Positions 58,072 through 64,000 of a stretch of 64,000 bases of DNA are shown one piece after another; the stretch's first letter is position 1, and each line of letters starts with the position of its first letter. The position numbers and the translations under genes were made by a program. This stretch comes from Aurantiacibacter marinus (GTDB lineage: Bacteria; Pseudomonadota; Alphaproteobacteria; Sphingomonadales; Sphingomonadaceae), in assembly GCF_001021555.1 (NCBI RefSeq), contig NZ_LDCP01000002.1:248001-312000 (forward strand). Direction: 5' to 3'. The notes below the pieces were generated by a model. The model did no database searches. It had not been told where the DNA came from and saw only the letters and a list, made by a program, of their open reading frames with translations.

Positions 58072-59145
58072 ATGGACACGCTCAAGCGATTCTACGGATT
58101 CTCTTTGATCTTCACGCTGATCTGCCTTTCGCTCGGGGTCTGGTATGGCTGGTCGAGTTCAGGTGGAAGCGTGCAAGACACGCTTGCGATGTTGTGGATC
58201 ATCGTGATCCTTTCAGTCCTCGAAATCTCGCTCAGTTTCGATAACGCGGTCGTCAATGCCTCGGTCTTGAAGGAAATGGACGAGGTCTGGCAACGGCGGT
58301 TTCTCACATGGGGCATCGCCTTTGCCGTGTTTGGTATGCGGATTGTTTTCCCGCTGGCGATCGTCGCCATCGCAGCCGGCATCGGTCCGATCCAGGCAGT
58401 CGACCTGTCACTGAACGATCCGGTAGAATATGAAAGACTGGTCAATTCTGCACATATCGGGATCGCCGGGTTTGGCGGTGCTTTTCTTGCCATGGTCGGA
58501 ATGAAATTCTTCTTCGACGCTGACAAACAAGTACACTGGATTGCCAGCATCGAACACGCTCTGTCGCGGGTATCCGCACTCCCGGCCATTGAAATCGCCG
58601 TCCTGCTGCTTTCACTTTACGGGATATCATTGGCGCTGCCTGCTGACGATGCACTGACCTTCCTTACCGCCGGGATGCTGGGTCTGGTCACGTTCATCGC
58701 GGTGGAGGCCGTTAGTCACTGGCTGGAAATGCGCGAAGAAGCCGCACGGCTGCGCGGCAATATCGTGCGCAGCGGGCTCGGCGGATTTCTCTACCTCAAC
58801 ATCCTCGACGCATCTTTCAGTTTCGACGGCGTGATCGGGGCCTTCGCCTTGTCCAACAATATGATCGTTATCGCGCTGGGCCTGTCTATCGGCGCGATGT
58901 TTGTGCGTTCGATGACCATCCATCTGGTGCGCAAGGGCACGCTGACCGAGTATCTCTTCCTTGAACACGGTGCCTTCTGGGCGATTATCGTGCTGGGCGC
59001 GATCATGCTGCTGTCAGCCGTGTGGCATATACCGGAAACGATCACCGGCCTTATCGGCGGTGTTCTGATCGGGCTGAGTTTCTGGTGGTCTGTGCGCCAC
59101 AAGCGCCGAGAAGAGGCGGCGAACGCTACGACTGAGACGATCTGA
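58072..59145 (+). CDS. TerC-like integral membrane protein (DUF475 type)
   Basis: A 357-residue protein with nine or so membrane helices. The paired motifs are LEISLSFDNAVVNASVLKEMDEVWQRRF (Asp-Asn in a helix) and ILDASFSFDGVIGAFALSNNMIVIALGLSIGAMFVRSMTIHLV, which define the TerC/DUF475 relatives; hence a metal-handling role is likely. ATG 58072 is chosen over 58009 because the family starts with a cytosolic MDTLKRFYGFS-like segment; the upstream AGGA fits loosely. It ends convergently with the BASS gene, overlapping by 20 nt. Confidence 0.9.
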   Translation: MDTLKRFYGFSLIFTLICLSLGVWYGWSSSGGSVQDTLAMLWIIVILSVLEISLSFDNAVVNASVLKEMDEVWQRRFLTWGIAFAVFGMRIVFPLAIVAIAAGIGPIQAVDLSLNDPVEYERLVNSAHIGIAGFGGAFLAMVGMKFFFDADKQVHWIASIEHALSRVSALPAIEIAVLLLSLYGISLALPADDALTFLTAGMLGLVTFIAVEAVSHWLEMREEAARLRGNIVRSGLGGFLYLNILDASFSFDGVIGAFALSNNMIVIALGLSIGAMFVRSMTIHLVRKGTLTEYLFLEHGAFWAIIVLGAIMLLSAVWHIPETITGLIGGVLIGLSFWWSVRHKRREEAANATTETI

Positions 59146-60103
59146 AACGGCTCGCCAAAGGAGCGGAAATCACCATCTGGAGCAGGTGGTACAACAGCAC
59201 TGGAAGCAGCGCGAGGCCTGCCATCTCGGGCGGAAACAGGATGGTGGCCAAAGGCGCACCCATGACAATGCTCTTCTGCGCTCCGGCAAACAAGAATGCC
59301 TTGCGGTCGGCAAGTTCAAGCCGCAACGCGCCGCCGAGCCACCACGAACCGCCAAAGCCAATGGCCAGCATCACGCCTACTATACCGAGAAGAATTCCCC
59401 ACTCGCTCAAAGCGATAAGGGTCCAAACGCCCTGCTCTACCGCGCTGGAAAAGGCGACATAGACCGCAATAGCGATGGCAAAGCGGTCCATCCATGAGAT
59501 GATATGGGCTTTGGCGGCCACATAGCTTCCGAACCAATTCTGCAGGATCTGCCCGATGACGAATGGCAGCAACAAGATCAGCCCGATCCGCTGGAGCGCG
59601 CCGATGTCGAACCCCACATTACCGTCTGCAACTCCGGAATTCGCCAGCCAGATAATCAGCGGTGCGGAAATAAACACGCCAAGTATGTTCAGCGTCGCAG
59701 CAGCCACTACGGAGTGCGCGACGTTGCCGCCTGCAAGCGAGGTGTAGGCAGTTGCCGACTGCACCGTCGATGGCAGCAGGCCCAAAAAGACAAACCCGAC
59801 TGCAATGCTGGCTGGCAATGCCCGGCCTGCCAGATCAGCCATCGCCCATCCTGCCAGCCCCATGACGGCGAACACCCACAACACAAGCGGCAGCAGAAAC
59901 CGCCGGTTGCCCAGTCCGCGAAGCACCTCTGCGCGCGGCAAACGCAGTCCGTTGAGAAGAAACAACAGGAATATCACCGTATTGGAAACACCCTGCGCGA
60001 TCGCCCTTCCCTCGCCCGTTACCGGCAGGAAACTGGCCAGCAATATCGCCAGCAGCAACAACCGTACAAGCGGATCAAACAGGATTTGAACGCGGTTCAA
60101 CAT
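59126..60103 (-). CDS. Bile acid:sodium symporter family transporter (BASS)
   Basis: A 325-residue membrane protein with about nine to ten helices. It fits the BASS/SBF-like group (YfeH type): PLVRLLLLAILLASFLPV at the N-terminus, LLPSTVQSATAYTSLAGGNVAHSVVAAATLNILGVFISAPLI as the crossed-helix core, and AGAQKSIVMGAPLATILFPP late. The substrate is unknown. Its 3' end overlaps the terC-like gene on the other strand. Confidence 0.9.
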   Translation of the reverse strand: MLNRVQILFDPLVRLLLLAILLASFLPVTGEGRAIAQGVSNTVIFLLFLLNGLRLPRAEVLRGLGNRRFLLPLVLWVFAVMGLAGWAMADLAGRALPASIAVGFVFLGLLPSTVQSATAYTSLAGGNVAHSVVAAATLNILGVFISAPLIIWLANSGVADGNVGFDIGALQRIGLILLLPFVIGQILQNWFGSYVAAKAHIISWMDRFAIAIAVYVAFSSAVEQGVWTLIALSEWGILLGIVGVMLAIGFGGSWWLGGALRLELADRKAFLFAGAQKSIVMGAPLATILFPPEMAGLALLPVLLYHLLQMVISAPLASRFRSSQS

Positions 60104-60128
60104 GGCCGCGCCCTGTGCAGGGCTGCGG

Positions 60129-61493
60129 TCAGGTGTGCAAGTCGTATTGCTTCAGCAAATCATACAGTGTCGGCCGGCTGATCCCGAGCATCTTGGCCGT
60201 GCTGGAGATATTGCCTTCGCTGCGGGCAAGCGCATGGCGGATGACCTTGCGATCGGATTTTTCCCGGGCGCTCTTCAAATTGAGTGCCTTTGAATCCTCC
60301 TCCTCGCCATCCCCGAGATCAAGATCGTCGGAGCCGATCAGCTTGCCTTCTGCCATGATCACGGCCCGCTTCACGCGGTTTTCAAGCTCGCGCACATTGC
60401 CGGGCCAACCCCACCCGTCGATAACCGCAAGTGCATCGGGCGCAAAGCCGGTGATGCTCGGGTTCATTTCGCTTGCGAACCTTTTGAGGAATGCCTTTGC
60501 CAGCAGCGTCGCATCGCCCGGTCGCTCCGCCAGCGATGGAATTTTCACGACAACTTCGGCAAGGCGGTAGAACAGATCCTCTCGAAAGGACTGGGCCGCA
60601 ATCATTGCTTCAAGATCCTGATGGGTCGCGCAGACGATCCGCGTATCCACCGCAATCGACTTGCGCCCGCCGATCCGCTCGATCGTGCGTTCCTGCAAGA
60701 AGCGCAACAATTTGACCTGAAGCGGCAGCGGGATGTCGCCGACCTCGTCCAGGAAAAGCGTGCCGCCGTCGGCCATTTCGATCTTGCCTTCGGTGGTTTT
60801 TACTGCGCCGGTAAACGCGCCCTTCTCATGGCCGAAAAGCTCACTTTCCAGCAGATTTTCAGGGATAGCTGCGCAGTTGATGGCAACGAAATTGCCGCCG
60901 CTGCGATTGCTTGCATCATGCAGGCCTTTCGCCAGCAATTCCTTGCCCGTACCACTGCCGCCCAGTAGCATCACGGAAACGTTGGTGTCTGCCACGCGCT
61001 CGATCGTGCGCGCGACCTTGACCATTTCCGGTGCCGAGGTGATCAGCCCGCCAAGCACGGTGTTGCCATCGCCTGCCTTCGCTGCAAGCGCGCGGTTTTC
61101 CTGCTCGATCCGGTGTAGGTTGAAAGCCCGGCGCACGATCAAGCCAAGCTGCTCGATATCGACCGGTTTCTGGTAGAAATCATATGCCCCGCGCTCGATT
61201 GCGTTCAGCGCGCTTTCGCGGGCGCCATGGCCCGATGCCACGATGACCTTCGTATCCGGCTTCAATGCCATGATCTCGTCCAGAACGGCGAAGCCTTCGG
61301 TCGTTCCGTCCGGATCAGGCGGTAGGCCAAGATCCAGCGTTACGACAGGAGGCTCCTCAGCCCGCAAGGCGGCGATAGCGCTGGCGCGGTCGCCCACGAT
61401 GACGACATCAAAATCCTCGTAGGCCCATTTCAGCTGAGCCTGCAGACCTGCATCGTCCTCGACGATAAGCAATTTGGGTTTTTGATCGGCCAT
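60129..61493 (-). CDS. prsR: PEP-CTERM-box response regulator PrsR (sigma-54 activator)
   Basis: A NtrC-type regulator of 454 residues. The receiver domain has [11 protein letters not shown] and the phospho-acceptor in [14 protein letters not shown] (Asp54), then a sigma-54 AAA domain with [36 protein letters not shown] and [26 protein letters not shown], and a Fis-type helix-turn-helix ([23 protein letters not shown]). This sequence type is the PrsR of the XrtA/PEP-CTERM exopolysaccharide system. Its ATG overlaps the prsK stop as TAATG, so the two form a two-component pair. Confidence 0.94.
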   Translation of the reverse strand: MADQKPKLLIVEDDAGLQAQLKWAYEDFDVVIVGDRASAIAALRAEEPPVVTLDLGLPPDPDGTTEGFAVLDEIMALKPDTKVIVASGHGARESALNAIERGAYDFYQKPVDIEQLGLIVRRAFNLHRIEQENRALAAKAGDGNTVLGGLITSAPEMVKVARTIERVADTNVSVMLLGGSGTGKELLAKGLHDASNRSGGNFVAINCAAIPENLLESELFGHEKGAFTGAVKTTEGKIEMADGGTLFLDEVGDIPLPLQVKLLRFLQERTIERIGGRKSIAVDTRIVCATHQDLEAMIAAQSFREDLFYRLAEVVVKIPSLAERPGDATLLAKAFLKRFASEMNPSITGFAPDALAVIDGWGWPGNVRELENRVKRAVIMAEGKLIGSDDLDLGDGEEEDSKALNLKSAREKSDRKVIRHALARSEGNISSTAKMLGISRPTLYDLLKQYDLHT

Positions 61494-63601
61494 TACGCCA
61501 CCTCTTTCTTGGCATTGTGCATTGCAGTGATCAGATCGCTCGTTTCGCTAAGGGGTAGGCGCAGGATGAAGCGGGTGCCCAGCCCTTCGCGCGATTCAAC
61601 ATCAAGCCTGCCGCCCATCGCACGGATCAGTTCCCGCGCCTCGTAGGCACCGATGCCAAACCCGCCCTGCTTGGATGACTGGAACGGCTTGAACAGCCGG
61701 GTTCGGATGAATTCAGGTGACATGCCTGCGCCGGAATCCAGCACTTCGAGCACGGCGTTGCCGGGTTCCTGCCGCAAATCGAGGAACACGGGCGCATTTG
61801 CGTCGCTCGCCTCGACTGCGTTCTGGATCAGATGCACCAGTGCCTGCTCCAGCGCTTCTGCATCGCCCTTGATCCGGCAGTTTTCATTATGGACCAGCGT
61901 GACTTCATGACGCGCCGAATATTGCGCGGCGATTTTCATGAGCATGCTGCCAAGCTCGATATCGTCGCGCTCCTTGCCACCCATGCTGCCGTAACGTCCG
62001 AGGCGCGCGAGCAGCGCAGTCAGTTTATCGGTCGAATTGCGCAAGGTCAGGATCATGTCTGCACGAAATTCGGGATTTTCCGAATGCTTCTCGGCGTTCT
62101 TTGCCAGCAGCGAAATCTGGCTCGCAAGATTCTTGATGTCATGCATGACAAACGCAATGCGGCGGTTGAATTCGTCAAACCGCTGCGCTTCACCAAGAGC
62201 ATCCTGGCTGGTTTGTTCGGCAAGATAGCTGGCCAATTGGCGGCCGATGATGCGCAGCAGATCGAAATCCTCCCAGTCAAGCTGGCGCGCCAAAGGTGGC
62301 CTGGCAAGCAGAACCACGCCGACAAGTCGTTCGTAATGCAACAGGGGAACCATCGCCCAGTTACGCTCATCCGCCAGCAGCCATTCAGGTGCCGCCTTTG
62401 CCGGCACGCCGCTCTCACTGCCTTTGCGAATATCGTCGAGATCAAGGATGAACTGGCTCTGTTCAAAAAAGCGCGCACCCTCGATCGGGATCGCCTCGCC
62501 GGGCACGTCCGTTTCCGGGCATTGCCAGCGCGCCGCCAGCGATAGGCCGCCATCCTCGAGCGGCGTAAACAGCATTCCAGAAGGGCTGTCGGTAATGTCG
62601 GCAACGGCTTGCACCGCGCGCTCCAGCAAAGGCGCAGCCTGCGGCCCGGCACGCCCGATTGTATCGGTAAAGCGCAGCCATTCGGACCGATAATCATACC
62701 GGTGCTGAAACAGGTTCTTGGAAACGGTCACGCGCAGCCAGCCCCGCAGACGGCTGGACGGAAGGACCAATAGCGCAGCAACACTGGCGAGCACGACAAA
62801 GCCTGTCTGCAAAATCCGGCCATAGTCGCTGCCGACATAGGAAAGGCCCTGCGCCACCACGACCATAACGATAAGATAGCCGCCTATCAGCAGCAGAGAG
62901 AATGATTGGAAGGCAAAGCTGCGCGAAGGCTGGAAGCGCATTTCCCTTTCATTGCGCAACATGCCGATCGCCAACAATCCTACAGCAGTCAGCATGACGG
63001 CCGAACGCAGCTCTGCCAGCAGGGTAGGAACACCATTGCCGAGATAAGCGATGGTGTAGAAATTCAGATCGTACAGGAAGATCGCGCCCAGCGCCGCCGC
63101 CGGCCAGCGCAGACTTAACCGCGCCTGCTGCGATGCCCCTACATAAAGATTGTGCACCAGTACGAGCGCGCCAACGCACAGCAGCAGACGGAAGGTGAAA
63201 GCAAATTGCAGGATCAGCACTTGTGCGTCAGGCTGCGTGGCATATTGCAGCCGTGCCGCAAACAGTGCGAACTGCATCAGTTCTACAAATGCCAGCGCAC
63301 CGACCACCGGACGGATAGGACCGAGGCTCTTATAACGATCATCGTGACTGAACAGGCGGTAGAGCATCCATAGCCAACCCAGATTGCTGGTCACCAAAAG
63401 CAGTTCTGCAATAAGGCTGTCGCGCCCAAAACCCGCCACAGCGAAGCTCCAGACGGCGCCCAGTCCAAGCGCCGTGGCACTCGCGCTGATTGCGGGTCCC
63501 TGCCCGCGCTGGTTGGTCACCAGCCACAAAGACAGCACCAGCGCAGCGACGGCGGCCGCCAGGAAAGTGAGGTAAACCAACATATCCCAGGCAAGACCCA
63601 T
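61493..63601 (-). CDS. prsK: PEP-CTERM system histidine kinase PrsK
   Basis: A 702-residue sensor kinase. It has an N-terminal block of about ten membrane helices (up to about residue 290), a GAF domain (SPSGMLFTPLEDGGLSLAARWQCPE, ERNWAMVPLLHYERLVGVVLLARPPL) and a HisKA-like region NRRIAFVMHDIKNLASQISLLAKNAEKH with the phospho-His in VMHDIKN. The HATPase has LIQNAVEASDANAPVFL, LDSGAGMS and GFGIGAYEARELIRAMGG. This layout is typical of PrsK. ATG 63601 shares TGATG with the sugar transferase stop and has AAGGAG before it; an upstream ATG (63622) is less likely. Confidence 0.94.
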   Translation of the reverse strand: MGLAWDMLVYLTFLAAAVAALVLSLWLVTNQRGQGPAISASATALGLGAVWSFAVAGFGRDSLIAELLLVTSNLGWLWMLYRLFSHDDRYKSLGPIRPVVGALAFVELMQFALFAARLQYATQPDAQVLILQFAFTFRLLLCVGALVLVHNLYVGASQQARLSLRWPAAALGAIFLYDLNFYTIAYLGNGVPTLLAELRSAVMLTAVGLLAIGMLRNEREMRFQPSRSFAFQSFSLLLIGGYLIVMVVVAQGLSYVGSDYGRILQTGFVVLASVAALLVLPSSRLRGWLRVTVSKNLFQHRYDYRSEWLRFTDTIGRAGPQAAPLLERAVQAVADITDSPSGMLFTPLEDGGLSLAARWQCPETDVPGEAIPIEGARFFEQSQFILDLDDIRKGSESGVPAKAAPEWLLADERNWAMVPLLHYERLVGVVLLARPPLARQLDWEDFDLLRIIGRQLASYLAEQTSQDALGEAQRFDEFNRRIAFVMHDIKNLASQISLLAKNAEKHSENPEFRADMILTLRNSTDKLTALLARLGRYGSMGGKERDDIELGSMLMKIAAQYSARHEVTLVHNENCRIKGDAEALEQALVHLIQNAVEASDANAPVFLDLRQEPGNAVLEVLDSGAGMSPEFIRTRLFKPFQSSKQGGFGIGAYEARELIRAMGGRLDVESREGLGTRFILRLPLSETSDLITAMHNAKKEVA

Positions 63602-64000
63602 CAGCGCGCTCCTTCTGGCCACAAGACGACGCGTAAGGTCTGAAGCAGGATCAACAGATCCAGGAAGGGTGTATAATTTTTGGCATAATACAGATCATAT
63701 TCCAGCTTATGCCGTGAATCCTCGATACTTGCGCCGTAAGGATAATTGATCTGCGCCCAGCCAGTGATGCCGGGTTTTACCATATGCCGTTCCGCGTAAT
63801 AAGGCAGCTGATCGTCCAGATCCGCCACGAATTGCGGCACTTCGGGGCGCGGGCCGACAAAGCTCATATGACCGGTAAGCACGGTCCAGACTTGCGGCAG
63901 CTCATCAATGCGGACCTTGCGGATGAAACCGCCCACACGGGTTATGCGCGGGTCAGACTTTTCAGCCCATTTCGCGCCATCCTTTTCCGCATCTGTGCAC
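63601..64000 (-). CDS. Exopolysaccharide sugar transferase (EpsB type), C-terminal part
   Basis: The frame is open to the window edge. The visible 133 residues are the end of a bacterial undecaprenyl-phosphate sugar transferase: KDGAKWAEKSDPRITRVGGFIRKVRIDELPQVWTVLTGHMSFVGPRPEVPQFV with the PRP motif, then RHMVKPGITGWAQINYPYGASIEDSRHKLEYDLYYAKNYTPFLDLLILLQTLRVVL. It adds the first sugar to the lipid carrier for exopolysaccharide. Its stop is coupled to prsK. It marks the start of an EPS/XrtA cluster that continues outside the window. Confidence 0.93.
   Translation of the reverse strand, partial: CTDAEKDGAKWAEKSDPRITRVGGFIRKVRIDELPQVWTVLTGHMSFVGPRPEVPQFVADLDDQLPYYAERHMVKPGITGWAQINYPYGASIEDSRHKLEYDLYYAKNYTPFLDLLILLQTLRVVLWPEGAR

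Overview
This window is a contiguous piece of a GC-rich alphaproteobacterial chromosome, most likely Sphingomonadales and probably Erythrobacteraceae-like. That placement is an inference. It rests on protein style, on GTTC-N7-GTTC type LexA operators, on a split imuA-imuB/dnaE2 mutasome, on small-type PurL and on the PrsK/PrsR exopolysaccharide regulators. Almost all of it is ordinary, densely packed core genome. I see no insertion sequence, prophage, integrase, plasmid replication gene or CRISPR array.

Layout. 1-6.8 kb: the 3' end of rpoD, an acyltransferase, rpiB, glyA, nrdR, a TrmJ-like methyltransferase and rpsD. 6.8-15.8 kb, minus strand: chorismate mutase, tgt, two outer-membrane proteins, an ABC exporter, queA, a cyclophilin, coaD, a lipoprotein, ispA and xseB. 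15.8-21.3 kb: a DUF2177 membrane protein, purL, an iodotyrosine-deiodinase-like nitroreductase, serB and miaA. 21.3-27.9 kb: branched-chain amino acid genes ilvB, ilvN, a small membrane gene and ilvC, then yceI and leuA. leuA follows a Leu-rich leader peptide with mutually exclusive hairpins, and ilvB follows a leader with a strong hairpin. 27.9-33.4 kb: a hybrid histidine kinase, an AHH-type putative nuclease, an unknown gene, recJ and tRNA-Glu(TTC). 33.5-42.4 kb: a complete Pho module (phoR, phosphate-type porin, pstSCAB, phoU, phoB) with three 11-nt-period PHO boxes.

42.6-55 kb is the most interesting part. It is a DNA-damage island with two perfect LexA-type operators. One sits directly on the ribosome-binding site of a minus-strand operon: a repair radical-SAM protein, a DUF4130-UdgX fusion (covalent uracil-DNA-binding family), the error-prone polymerase DnaE2 and an extensin-like M15-type cell-wall protein joined to dnaE2 by TGATG. 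The other controls imuA-imuB, which is followed 30 nt later by an S41 peptidase. A PilZ gene and a TerC gene lie between the two units.

55-64 kb: a flavin/PNPOx-like stress protein, an NSS sodium symporter, panB, a second TerC family gene, a BASS-family transporter, and the XrtA/PEP-CTERM regulators PrsR and PrsK with the end of a sugar transferase at the window edge, marking an exopolysaccharide locus.

All calls come from reading the sequence and translations. No database search was run. Start codons are chosen from Shine-Dalgarno sequences, family N-termini and neighbouring stops.
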